Below are positions 30,790 to 39,048 of a stretch of DNA of 64,000 bases, piece by piece. The position numbers were made by a program, and so were the translations under genes. Under the pieces are notes generated by a model. It saw nothing but the letters and a program-made list of their open reading frames with translations, was not told where the DNA came from and made no database searches. This DNA comes from Parvularcula sp039818345 (GTDB lineage: Bacteria; Pseudomonadota; Alphaproteobacteria; Caulobacterales; Parvularculaceae): contig JBCBUC010000016.1 in assembly GCA_039818345.1 (NCBI GenBank), forward strand, positions 18,259-82,258. The letters run 5' to 3'. The first letter of the stretch is position 1. Each line of letters begins with the position of its first letter.

Positions 30790-32043
30790 TCTGAGCCTCG
30801 CCAATCAGCTCCGCGCCCTTCCCCGTCATGGCTTCCCAACGCTCGACGGCGACATCCAGATAGCGCGGATCAAGCTCGGTGCCGCGGAACACCCTGCCCG
30901 CTCGCTCGGCTGCAAGGAGCGTGGTCCCTGAGGCTGTGAAGAGATCGAGGATCACTTCGCCCTGACGGGTCACGTCCTTGATAGCATCCTCCACCATCGC
31001 TGTAGGCTTGACCGTGGGGTGGAGTGCCAGATCTTCCTTGCGCGATCCTTTGAAGGAGTTGACCGAGGCATAGTCCCAGACATTAGTCCTGTTGCGGCCG
31101 TGTTTGCCGAGTTCCACAGTATTGACGTGCGGTGCCGACCCCACTTTGAAGACGAAGACCAGCTCGTGCTTCGAGCGGTAGAGGGAACCCATACCGGCGT
31201 TCGATTTGTTCCAGACACAGACGTTGAGAAGCGATCCCTAGGCGTCGCGGCCTGCTCTTTCAAGATCCGTCATATGACGCCAGTCCATCGCAACGAAGTG
31301 GACCGCACCATCCTTAGAGAACGCTGCGGCATGTCCAAGCACATCTTTGAGGAACCGATCAAACTCCGCCTCGCTCATCTCGCCGGACGCCATGGCAAAC
31401 TCTTCGTGTCGCCCCTGGCTGTTCGCGAAGCCTTTGATCGGGACGTTGTAAGGTGGGTCGAGGAAGGCAGCGTCAGCGCGTCCCGATCCATCGAAGAGCC
31501 GTTCGAGCACACCCCGATCGAGGCAGTCTCCGCAAAGAAGGCGGTGCGGCCCCAGCGCCCAGAGAGCGCCGAGCTTTGATCGCGGCGCTTCTGGGACCTC
31601 GGGGACACCTCGTCGTCGGGATCAGCGGCGTCACTCAGCGAGACATCGATCTCGCCGATGGAGAAGCCGGTGAGATCAAGATCCACCTGAAGCTCTGCAA
31701 TCTTGCCGAGCTCGGACTTTAGAAGATCGGTGTCCCAACCGGCTTCCAAGGCCAGCTTGTTGTCAGCCAGCCGCAGTGCTTTGCGTTCGCCCTCACTGAG
31801 GCCAGCGAGACAGATGGTGGGCACTTCATTGAGACCCGCCTGCTTCGCTGCACATAACCTGCCATGGCCAGCGATAATCCCGTTGTCTTCATCGACCAAG
31901 ATAGGGTTCGTGAAGCCGAACGCCTCGATCGATCGGACAAGCTGGTTGACCTGGGCCTTGGAGTGGGTCCGCTCATTGTGCGGGTCCGGGACAAGAGCGG
32001 AGGGTGGCAGGTAGCGCACCTCGAGAGGCAAAGAACGATCCAT
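30782..32043 (-). pseudogene. ParB-nuclease/DNA-methyltransferase fusion, frameshifted and interrupted (copy 2)
   Basis: All parts are present but not in one frame. From ATG 32043: a ParB-like domain (PPSALVPDPHNERTHSKAQV, then GIIAGHGRLCAAKQAG), then RLADNKLALEAGWDTDLL and FSIGEIDVSLSDAADPDDEV. The frame shifts near 31600-31610, after which PEAPRSKLGALWALGPHRLL and FLDPPYNVPIKGFANSQGRH carry the methyltransferase DPPY motif. A TAG at 31238-31240 interrupts before LLNVCVWNKSNAGMGSLYRS, and the C-terminal domain ends with EVILDLFTASGTTLLAAERA, the SAM-binding FxGSGTT-like motif. The intact enzyme would be an N4/N6-type methyltransferase with a ParB-like N-terminus. Confidence 0.85.
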
Positions 32044-32238
32044 GAACACAGCCTATCGGCTATTCGGATGCTCTGCCAAACGCCAGTTGTCCGAACGACC
32101 TGTGATGAAGCTCAGCAATCCCATCCTCTGACGACTGGACTTCGCTCCCTTGGTGAGCACTGGTGTCTTCACGCCCGCCCAAGCGGGCTTGCCTCGGTGG
32201 CAGCGGACGCTTCGTTGCCGCAACAACGAGGAACCACG

Positions 32239-32508
32239 ATGACCAGCAAAACTGTCGGCAAGACCCCAATGAGGACGAAGGCAACCGAGAAGACTTCGGC
32301 CCGGGCCGCGACCAAGCTCAACCTGATGATCGAAGCACTTTCCAGGCGGTCCGGCGCCTCGATAGAGGAGCTCCGACGGCTGACCGGATGGCAAGCCCAT
32401 TCCGTACGCGGCGCGCTTGCCGGAGCACTCAAGAAGAAGGGCCACGCGATCACCTCGGATAAGCCCGACGGCGGCGTGCGCCGCTACCGGATTGCGAAGT
32501 CAGGGTGA
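32239..32508 (+). CDS. DUF3489-domain protein
   Basis: 89 aa. A Lys/Thr-rich basic N-terminus (MTSKTVGKTPMRTKATEKTS) precedes a winged-helix-like DUF3489 domain: LNLMIEALSRRSGASIEELR, then LTGWQAHSVRGALAGALKKK and a C-terminal GGVRRYRI. ATG at 32239 follows GAGGAA by 6 bases. It opens a plus-strand cassette with the DUF2924 and recombinase genes and diverges from the methyltransferase, leaving about 195 bases between the two starts. DUF3489 has no known function, though its fold and basic charge suggest DNA binding. Confidence 0.85.
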   Translation: MTSKTVGKTPMRTKATEKTSARAATKLNLMIEALSRRSGASIEELRRLTGWQAHSVRGALAGALKKKGHAITSDKPDGGVRRYRIAKSG

Positions 32509-32911
32509 TTAAGGTCTCGATTGCGCTCCGAGAGCTCGACCCACTTGGGCTCGAAGAGCTGAGAGCGGTCTGGCGGGAGCACTACGGTACCCCGCCAAAG
32601 CTGCGCTCGCCCGATCTTCTCCGCCGTCTCCTCGCTACCGTCTGCAAGCGAAGGAGCATGGCAGCGTCTCCGCGCGGACCAAGGTGCTTCTCCTGAGGGG
32701 CCCGAAGATCAAAACCTCAGGGCTCGAACTCGGCGACGGCACGGTGATTCACAAGACCTTCCGAGGTGAAAGCTACGAGGTGCACGTCGCCCGTGACGGC
32801 TTCGTCTTCCAAGGAGAACGCTTCGCAAGCCTCTCGGAGATCGCAACACGGATCTCAGGCTCGCGGCGCAACGGCCCCCAGTTCTTTGGACTAAGGACCA
32901 GCCAGCCATGA
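32505..32911 (+). pseudogene. DUF2924-domain gene, frameshifted
   Basis: It starts with GTG at 32505, overlapping the DUF3489 stop as GTGA. The first frame encodes ALRELDPLGLEELRAVWREH and RSPDLLRRLLA. Around 32635 one base is missing, and the expected continuation YRLQAKEHGSVSARTKVLLL is in another frame, which then encodes GTVIHKTFRGESYEVHVARD and FASLSEIATRISGSRRNGPQ to the stop at 32911. That stop overlaps the recombinase ATG. The full protein would be about 135 aa, the usual DUF2924 size. DUF2924 genes commonly precede serine recombinases; the function is not known. Confidence 0.82.
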
Positions 32912-34489
32912 CCAGGGTTCGCTGCGCCATCTATACGAGGAAGTCGAGCGAGGAGGGTCTGGACCAAGACTTCAACAGTCTCGACGCCCAGCGAGAGGCT
33001 TGTTCCGCCTACGTCATGAGCCAGGTGGGCGAAGATTGGGAGTTGGGAGCTGAGACCTGAGAGCTATGATGATGGCGGATATTCTGGGGGGACCATGGAA
33101 CGCCCGGCCCTCACTCGCCTCCTGGCCGATATCGAGCGGGGCTTTGTGGACGTCATCGTTGTCTATAAGATCGATCGTCTCAGCCGGTCACTCGCGGATT
33201 TCTCGCGCATGGTCGAGATCTTCGACCGTCGAGGTGTCAGCTTCGTCAGCATTACCCGGGCCTTCAACACCACGAACTCCATGGGCCGGTTGACGCTCAA
33301 CATGCTCCTTTCCTTCGCCCAGTTCGAGCGCGAGGTCACCGGCGAACGGATCAGGGACAAAATGGCGGCATCGAAGCGCAAGGGCATGTGGATGGGCGGC
33401 AATCTGCCCCTTGGTTACGATGCTCCCGGCCCTGACGATCCGCGCGCCTTGCAGGTCAACCCGCACGAAGCCGAGACCGTCCGCCACATCTCTCGTACCT
33501 ACCTCGAGCTGCGCTCGGTGCACCGGCTCATGCACCATCTGGCTGTCAACGGCATCACATCGAAGGCCTGGACCACCCGAAAGGGTAACCAGCGCGGCGG
33601 CAAGCGCTTAGGGCGAGGTGCCCTCTTCTATCTCCTGCGTAACAAGACCTATATCGGTCTCACGCCCCAGGGCGATGACGCCTATGAAGGTCAGCACACG
33701 GCGATCATCCGCGACGATGTCTTCGCCGAAGTGCAATCGCTCCTCGACAGCCAAGCAATGCGCCAACGCACGACGCGCACCACGGCGAGGGCGCCCCTGA
33801 CCGGCAAGCTGTTCGACGCCTCAGGACAGCCGATGACGCCGACCCACGCTCGCGGAAAGTCCGGCAAGATCTACCGTTACTACGTCTCAGCATCCCTCCT
33901 CCGCGGCCAGAAGAACGACTCTCAGAAGATCAATATGGTCAGGCGTATCTCGGCCAGGGCCATCGAAGATCACCTCCAAGCCGTCCTGAGCCGGATCATC
34001 AACGAGGGTGTCAGTCTCGAGATCATCGGTAAGGTGACCCTGGAGCCCCGTGCCATCAGGATCGAGCTGTCCGATGAGGTACTGCCAATCGGGCGCGAGC
34101 AACTTGCTGGCGACGAGTTGATCCTTGGGGGAAGCGACTCAGGTGGAGGCCAAGTGCTCCTGCTGCCCACCCCTTTCTCGTGCCAGGACGGCCAGATACG
34201 GATCACAGCCCAAACTCATCAGCCCGAAGGCCCCGATCCGGCCATCGTCAAAGCGCTGCGCCAAGCGCATGGCATGCTCAGCTGGGATCGCGACGGGCAA
34301 CCGGCAGCTTCTGAAGCTCCCGCCTCACCCCACCATCGGAAGCTGGTGAAGCTCGCCCTCCTAGCCCCAGATATTCAGCATGCGTTGCTGACAAGGGCAC
34401 CGCCGCAAGGCCTGACCCTCTCGAAGCTACTCAGTATGGATCTGCCGCTCTGCTGGGCTGCGCAGCGCCGGACGATTTTCGGCCGCTGA
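32908..34489 (+). pseudogene. Large serine recombinase, frameshifted
   Basis: From ATG 32908 the first 50 codons encode RCAIYTRKSSEEGLDQDFNS, with the catalytic serine at S13, then hit TGA at 33058-33060. The rest of the resolvase domain (SYDDGGYSGGTMERPALTRL, VIVVYKIDRLSRSLADFSRM, FAQFEREVTGERIRDKMAAS) continues one frame over, followed by the recombinase domain and a long C-terminal part to 34489. A frame from ATG 33095 could give a 464-aa protein, but it lacks the catalytic serine. Recombination activity is therefore lost unless a frameshift is made at about 33048-33070. Confidence 0.88.
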
Positions 34490-34523
34490 CCGACGCCAAA
34501 TCTCCATCTGTTCCCAGCCCGTC

Positions 34524-34547
34524 GAACAGCGGGCGATCCCGCTGTTC
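34524..34547. terminator. Perfect 10-bp hairpin after the recombinase
   Basis: GAACAGCGGG (34524-34533) and CCCGCTGTTC (34538-34547) pair fully around a CGAT loop, 35 bases after the recombinase stop. It may end recombinase transcription, or as DNA it may be a protein-binding dyad, since its right arm is the first unit of the repeat array that follows. Confidence 0.5.
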
Positions 34548-34628
34548 TTGCCCTTAGGCATCGCTGTTTCGGGCAATAACAGGCGCTGTTCCGGGCTTAT
34601 TCCCGCTGTTCTGGCCAATTACAGGTAC
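34541..34628 (+). repeat. Four helically phased GCTGTT repeats
   Basis: GCTGTT occurs at 34541, 34563, 34585 and 34605, spaced 22, 22 and 20 bases, about two helical turns each, so all face the same side of DNA. Three are followed by C and one by T. The second and fourth units also carry AATAACAG/AATTACAG 16-17 bases later. This resembles an iteron or recombination accessory site. Confidence 0.5.
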
Positions 34629-34917
34629 CGGCATGGCGAAGAGCCGTACCCGCATGAACATTGGCGTTTCGGTCTGGCCTCAGAGGTTCGTGAGATGGCC
34701 GCTGCTGTTTAGAGGGCGATTTCGCGGGAAATTCCCTGTTCCGCACCCAAACTGACCCAACCATCATTGCTTCAGAGTCGTCCCGCGAAAGCTCCACGCC
34801 AAGCGGCTCACAACGCCGCCAAAACACCCTCGGAGATACGGAAAGGCGCCCGATACCCGCGCAAAGACAGCCGCACGCAAAGAGACGCCTGTTCGTGAGC
34901 ACTTGTTCGAAACTGGC

Positions 34918-35007
34918 TGGCGGACAGAGAGGGATTCGAACCCTCGAGACGGTTTCCCGCCTACACGCGTTCCAGGCGTGCGCCTTCGACCACTCGGCCA
35001 CCTGTCC
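34918..35007 (-). tRNA. tRNA-Ser (anticodon GGA)
   Basis: 90 bases on the complement, with encoded CCA and the long variable arm typical of tRNA-Ser. The acceptor stem is GGACAGG/TCTGTCC, with one terminal G-U. The anticodon loop is CTGGAAC, with GGA reading TCC/TCT. The T arm is GAGGG-TTCGAAT-CCCTC. The 3' end points into the island. Confidence 0.97.
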
Positions 35008-35101
35008 GTTGAGCGGCCGCTCATAGCGGCGCGTTGTGGGCATTGGCAAGCAGCTGTGGGGGCGCTAGTTGTTAGAGGTGGGCGGTAAAGGCGGGTTCAA
35101 C

Positions 35102-35368
35102 ATGAAATCCTTGCGAATGACGGCATGGACCTTCGTTGCGTTCGCTTTGGCGCTTCTCGGCGCAGACCTGATCTCGACGCTTGAGGCCGGACAGCCGGTG
35201 GTGCGGACAACCAGAGAAGTGATCAACTTGATCCCGGGCGTCGCCATTGAGCCCTTGGGCACGGCCGGGGCGGCTGGTGTTCTCAATCTGGCGCTTGATC
35301 TACCGCTGTGGGGCATCTTGGGGCTGTTTGGAGTCGTCGCAACATTTGTGTTCCGGTCGAGCGACTAA
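35102..35368 (+). CDS. Small two-segment membrane protein, hypothetical
   Basis: 88 aa from ATG 35102. A first hydrophobic segment is at about 6-22 (MTAWTFVAFALALLGADLIS) and a second at about 58-83 (GAAGVLNLALDLPLWGILGLF, then GVVATFVF), with a polar loop between them (VVRTTREVINLIPG). Eleven upstream in-frame codons are excluded because they are not hydrophobic and the ATG at 35102 fits the membrane segment better. It is not recognised. It is the first gene after the tRNA-Ser and converges with another small membrane protein. Confidence 0.6.
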   Translation: MKSLRMTAWTFVAFALALLGADLISTLEAGQPVVRTTREVINLIPGVAIEPLGTAGAAGVLNLALDLPLWGILGLFGVVATFVFRSSD

Positions 35369-35376
35369 GGCACAGA

Positions 35377-35610
35377 TCACGAACGATCATCGAAGGTCTT
35401 GCGGGACAGCCGGCCTGTCAGAACCATGCCCAAGGCACCCACAAAGAAGATCACGAAGGGCAAAGCGGGATGCTCCAGAACACCGCGAAAACCCAGCAAA
35501 TGCATTAAACCCACGACAATGGTGGTGAGGACCACGCCAATAACCGCGCCTTCGACCGAAGCGATCAGAACTTTGCTCGCTAACCGATACGTCGAAGGCT
35601 CATTTTTCAT
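35377..35610 (-). CDS. Small two-segment membrane protein, hypothetical
   Basis: 77 aa. Two membrane segments: VLIASVEGAVIGVVLTTIVV at about 14-33, then GLMHLL, and ALPFVIFFVGALGMVLTGRL at about 49-68. A charged tail (SRKTFDDRS) follows. It starts ATG at 35610, overlapping the acyl-CoA synthetase stop by ATGA, so it is translated together with that enzyme. The function is unknown. Confidence 0.65.
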   Translation of the reverse strand: MKNEPSTYRLASKVLIASVEGAVIGVVLTTIVVGLMHLLGFRGVLEHPALPFVIFFVGALGMVLTGRLSRKTFDDRS

Positions 35611-37319
35611 TCAGCAGCCTGGCGGTGGGCTTCTTCAGCCTCCTCGATCAGTTCCTCGGCCCGGCGTTGCAGGGTGACGTAGTCGACCTTGCCTGTTCCC
35701 AGAAGCGGGATCGCCTCGATATGCATCACGCGTTTGGGCACGGCCAATTCTGGCACGCCATGGGTCTGGGACCAGGAGAGAAGGTCATCGCGACGAGGAT
35801 CTTCTTCCTCCGTCAGAAGAATGATCTGCTCACCCTTTTTGTCGTCAGGAAGAATGACCGCCGCATGGACAGCATCGGGCCACACCACGCTGGCGCAGTT
35901 TTCAACGACCGCGAGGCTCACCATCTCGCCGGAGATTTTCGCAAAGCGCTTTACCCGGCCGCGAATGGCCATGTAACCGCCGCCATCGATCTGCACGACG
36001 TCACCGGTATCGTACCAGCCGTCCTCAGGCACGTTGAGCTGTTTGGTCTTGGGGTCGAGGTAACCGGACATCACGTTGGGCCCCCGGATAAAGAGCCGGC
36101 CTCCCCCTTCAAGACCTTCAATCGCCTCAATCCGCGTCTCAATACCAGGCAAGATTTTGCCCACGGTCCCCGGCCGGATATCGCCAGGTTGATTGACTGC
36201 AATCACCGGCGCCGCCTCGGTGGCACCGTAGCCTTCAAGCACAGAAAAACCGAACTTCCGGCGGGCGAGCGAGCGGGTTTCGTCACGCACCTTTTCAGCG
36301 CCGCAAATCGCGTAACGAAGGGAATTCAGCGCCCCTTCCTTAGCCGACCGCAAATAGCGATGGAGGAACGTGTCCGTTGCGAACAACAGAGTTGCCCCTG
36401 TATGTTTGATCAGTTCAGGAACGATTTTGACATGAAGCGGTGATGGGTAGGCGATTTGCGTCTTGCCATCGATCAGCGGGAAGAGTGATCCGCCAGTCAA
36501 TCCGTAAGAGTGGAAGATCGGCAGCGGATTAAAGACCTTGTCGCCGGGCTCAAGGTCCACATGCAGACGGATCTGCTCGACATTGGCGACCAGGTTCTGG
36601 TGGGAAAGAACAACGCCCTTAGGTGCACCCTCCGTACCCGATGTAAAGAGGATGACGCCCGGCGTATCGGGGCTCGTTGGACGCCGCATCAGGCTTGGGA
36701 AGATCTCCCCCACCGCCGCATAAAGTTTATCGGAGGTCGACAGTCCCTCGCGAATGTCCTCGATAATGTGAATCTGCGCCTTGGACGAAAGCGCATCGAC
36801 CAAGCCCTCAAGACCACCCACCTCGATAAATTTTGATGAGGTGATGATATGTTTGATGTCAGCCGTCTCAAGCGCGGAGAAGAGCGCCTTCTCGCCAGCG
36901 GTGAAATTGAGCATGGCGGGGACTCGGCCACCGACATGAAGCGCAAGAAGCGTGATCACCCCGCCCGCGCTTGTCGGTAAGAGGACCCCGACATTTTCCT
37001 TCCGCTTGGTGAATTTGCCAAACGCACTCGAGAGAGCAAAGGCGCCGCGAACCACGTCTTTATAGCTGATCTCGCGGCCATCAGGCTCAACAAACGCCAG
37101 GGTCTTGCCGCCGACGCGGCCTTTGGTTTCAATGACCTTAGCAATAACGGTCGAACGCGAACGGGCCCAGACCCGGCGCCGAGACCGCTTAGCCTCTGCC
37201 TTTCGGGCTTTTTCTGCCGCTTCAATTTCACGTTGTTCGGCGGCAGCCACGAGCTTTTCATCGCCATCCGGCGCAGCTTCGTTAACCTTGCTCTGCTTTG
37301 TTTCCACGGCGGCGTCCAC
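35607..37319 (-). CDS. AMP-binding acyl-CoA/acyl-ACP synthetase
   Basis: 570 aa from a GTG at 37319, preceded by GGGAGAGG. The adenylate-forming core shows the P-loop LFTSGTEGAPKGVVLSHQNL (about 222-241), the A5 motif GYGATEAAPVIAVN (about 366-379), A7 DGWYDTGDV and A8 GRVKRFAKISGEMVSLAVVE. The short C-terminal cap ends LLGTGKVDYVTLQR with the catalytic Lys. The order and spacing recall the acyl-ACP synthetase half of Aas, so it may re-activate fatty acids for phospholipid synthesis. The N-terminal 60 residues are charged (EKARKAEAKRSRRRVWARSR). A longer frame upstream overlaps the divergent gene and is rejected. Confidence 0.85.
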   Translation of the reverse strand: MDAAVETKQSKVNEAAPDGDEKLVAAAEQREIEAAEKARKAEAKRSRRRVWARSRSTVIAKVIETKGRVGGKTLAFVEPDGREISYKDVVRGAFALSSAFGKFTKRKENVGVLLPTSAGGVITLLALHVGGRVPAMLNFTAGEKALFSALETADIKHIITSSKFIEVGGLEGLVDALSSKAQIHIIEDIREGLSTSDKLYAAVGEIFPSLMRRPTSPDTPGVILFTSGTEGAPKGVVLSHQNLVANVEQIRLHVDLEPGDKVFNPLPIFHSYGLTGGSLFPLIDGKTQIAYPSPLHVKIVPELIKHTGATLLFATDTFLHRYLRSAKEGALNSLRYAICGAEKVRDETRSLARRKFGFSVLEGYGATEAAPVIAVNQPGDIRPGTVGKILPGIETRIEAIEGLEGGGRLFIRGPNVMSGYLDPKTKQLNVPEDGWYDTGDVVQIDGGGYMAIRGRVKRFAKISGEMVSLAVVENCASVVWPDAVHAAVILPDDKKGEQIILLTEEEDPRRDDLLSWSQTHGVPELAVPKRVMHIEAIPLLGTGKVDYVTLQRRAEELIEEAEEAHRQAAE

Positions 37320-37401
37320 GCAACCTCTCCCGGATCTGATGGTTATCCGCTGAGGCTTAGGCGTTCTGGACGAACCCTTCAATGAGGCACACAGCTGACC
37401 G

Positions 37402-37644
37402 ATGGCCAAGACTGAACTGAGGAACGTTTCGTTTCAAATTAAGACGCTGAAGGCTGCAGTTTCGCCGATTGCCGCGGCGCTTGCGCTGATGGTGATGGCG
37501 GCAGCTTTGCCCCTGCTTTTGATCAGCGAACGCGAGCCAACCGCCGAGACGGTTCCTTATCTTGTGATCGAGATTGACGGCGCGGTCGACCGCTATGCCC
37601 CGATCGAGCCTGATCGGAGCTTGCCGCGCCCTGGCAGATCGTGA
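37402..37644 (+). CDS. Small single-pass membrane protein, hypothetical
   Basis: 80 aa. One membrane segment at about 20-43 (VSPIAAALALMVMAAALPLL, then LISE) is followed by a short extracytoplasmic-type tail (YLVIEIDGAVDRYAPIEPDR). It ends 12 bases before rppH. In related genomes a divergent polysaccharide deacetylase often precedes rppH; this short protein shows no deacetylase motif, so whether it is a relic of one is open. It diverges from the synthetase gene. Reading-frame quality is moderate. Confidence 0.5.
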   Translation: MAKTELRNVSFQIKTLKAAVSPIAAALALMVMAAALPLLLISEREPTAETVPYLVIEIDGAVDRYAPIEPDRSLPRPGRS

Positions 37645-37656
37645 AGACGTCGGGTG

Positions 37657-38172
37657 ATGAAGGAACTGCCTGAACTTGAAGACTATCGCCCGAATGTCGG
37701 GATCTGTGTTTTTAACAAAGAAGGCCGGGTCTGGCTCGGCGAACGGCTGACAGCGCCTGGCACCCGAGAGGTGAACCCCTATCGTTGGCAAATGCCCCAA
37801 GGCGGGATCGATGCCGGCGAAAGCATCACGGCCGCCGCCTTCCGTGAATTAGAAGAAGAGACGGGGATCACGTCAGCCCGTCTTTTGATCAGCACGCCGG
37901 GCTGGCTCGTTTATGACTTCCCGCCGAAGTATCGCCGCAGGGGCCTCAAAAAATGGCTCGGTCAGCGGCAAAAATGGGTGGCGATGCTGTTTGAGGGTGA
38001 CGACGGCGAGATCAACCTCAACGGCCATCTTCCCGCTGAGTTTGAGCGCTGGCGCTGGGCCGACCTTGATGAGCTTGAAGAGCTGATCGTTCCGTTCAAA
38101 CGGGAAGTCTATGCCGAAGTGGTTGCGGCCTTCCGGCCTCTTTCGACCTTCATCCGCGAGGCACTAAATTAG
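37657..38172 (+). CDS. rppH: RNA pyrophosphohydrolase
   Basis: 171 aa Nudix hydrolase that removes pyrophosphate from the 5' end of mRNA and so starts decay. The Nudix box is GGIDAGESITAAAFRELEEE plus TGI (about 49-71), within WQMPQGGIDAGE, typical of the RppH/NudH group. RPNVGICVFNKEGRVWLGER is the usual N-terminal strand. A GTG lies one codon upstream of the ATG at 37657; the ATG is preferred. Confidence 0.95.
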   Translation: MKELPELEDYRPNVGICVFNKEGRVWLGERLTAPGTREVNPYRWQMPQGGIDAGESITAAAFRELEEETGITSARLLISTPGWLVYDFPPKYRRRGLKKWLGQRQKWVAMLFEGDDGEINLNGHLPAEFERWRWADLDELEELIVPFKREVYAEVVAAFRPLSTFIREALN

Positions 38173-38253
38173 ACAAAAGGATCAAGTGGGTGCCGCGATG
38201 ACCCTATGGGCTGTTTTTGGTGGTGACCGCTTCTTTTGCTAAGGACCTGGCCT

Positions 38254-39048
38254 ATGGGGCGTATCAAGAAAAAACCGCCGACGATCAATCTGGTGGCCGA
38301 AGCCTTAGGCGGCTTTGAGGCCGCTACGGCTCCAGCTGCGCTTTTGCGGGCTGGCTCAATTGGCCGACGTGCTTTGACCAGACGGCCTATTATCGTTGTG
38401 CCTGGCTTTGGCGCCAACGACTGGTCAACGCTGCCGCTTCGCACCTACCTCAAACGTTGCGGATACGAGGCGGAAGGTTGGGGACTGGGCCAAAACAGGG
38501 GCGGCCGCGGTCTCGTCAAAAACGCGTCCGAGATTTCCGACCGCTGGGAATTTGACCGCGAGCTCGCCCGTCCCGTTGACGTCGAGGTGCCAGCGATCTG
38601 CGATCGGTTTTTCGAGCGAGTGAAAGAACGCTCAAGGGCACTTGGCGGGCCGGTTTCGCTCATTGGGTGGAGCCTTGGCGGCTATATTGCCCGTGAGGCG
38701 GCGCGGGAATTTCCCGATCATGTTTCGCAAGTGATCACACTCGGTTCACCGATCAATGGCGGTCCGAAATACACAAGCATTGAGCCGCTGTTCAAATTGC
38801 GCGGGGCCAATCTTGAGCTGATCGAGGAGACGATCAAAGAGCGGAACGCCAAACCGATCAACGTTCCGATCACGGCGATCTACGGCACGAGAGATGGGAT
38901 CGTGAGCGATTTTGCCGCGATCGATACGTCGAGCCCGAAAGTGCGCAACATTCAGGTCTCCGCATCGCATTTTGGTATGGGCTTTAGCTCGAGCGTCTGG
39001 TCTTTGGTTCAACGCACCCTCGAAGAGGGCGACAAGCGCAGCGCTTAG
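38254..39048 (+). CDS. Alpha/beta-hydrolase family protein
   Basis: 264 aa. The nucleophile elbow is GWSLGG (about residue 140), preceded by RPIIVVPGFGANDWSTLPLR, an oxyanion-forming loop. An acid is likely in IYGTRDGIVSD and the His in VSASHFGMGF. No signal peptide, so probably cytoplasmic. Start ATG 38254 lies 8 bases after AAGGA; an upstream TTG is not used. The family covers esterases, lipases and thioesterases; the substrate cannot be told. Its stop overlaps that of the convergent TlpA-like gene. Confidence 0.82.
   Translation: MGRIKKKPPTINLVAEALGGFEAATAPAALLRAGSIGRRALTRRPIIVVPGFGANDWSTLPLRTYLKRCGYEAEGWGLGQNRGGRGLVKNASEISDRWEFDRELARPVDVEVPAICDRFFERVKERSRALGGPVSLIGWSLGGYIAREAAREFPDHVSQVITLGSPINGGPKYTSIEPLFKLRGANLELIEETIKERNAKPINVPITAIYGTRDGIVSDFAAIDTSSPKVRNIQVSASHFGMGFSSSVWSLVQRTLEEGDKRSA

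Larger units (their letters stand above)
34490..34917. other. Repeat-rich gene-free stretch between recombinase and tRNA-Ser
   Basis: 428 bases without a supportable gene. It holds a 10-bp perfect hairpin, a phased array of GCTGTT motifs, and a pair of inverted 9-mers TTTCGCGGG (34720-34728) and CCCGCGAAA (34782-34790). This is the expected position of an attachment or accessory site for the adjacent recombinase. Confidence 0.6.

Noticed and set aside
33095..34489. Calling the 464-codon frame an intact recombinase
   Set aside because: It lacks the catalytic serine and the start of the resolvase domain, which are upstream in another frame.
34500..34640. CRISPR array
   Set aside because: Repeated units are only 6-7 identical bases with 14-16-base gaps; this is a phased binding-site pattern, not repeat-spacer.
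24957..34917. Direct repeats of a tRNA 3' end marking attL/attR
   Set aside because: I looked for repeats of the tRNA-Thr and tRNA-Ser 3' ends inside the island and saw none long enough to claim.
34597..35049. 150-codon minus-strand frame
   Set aside because: It runs straight through tRNA-Ser, so it cannot be a gene.
35625..36443. 272-codon plus-strand frame
   Set aside because: Antisense to the AMP-binding synthetase, whose motifs are complete on the other strand.
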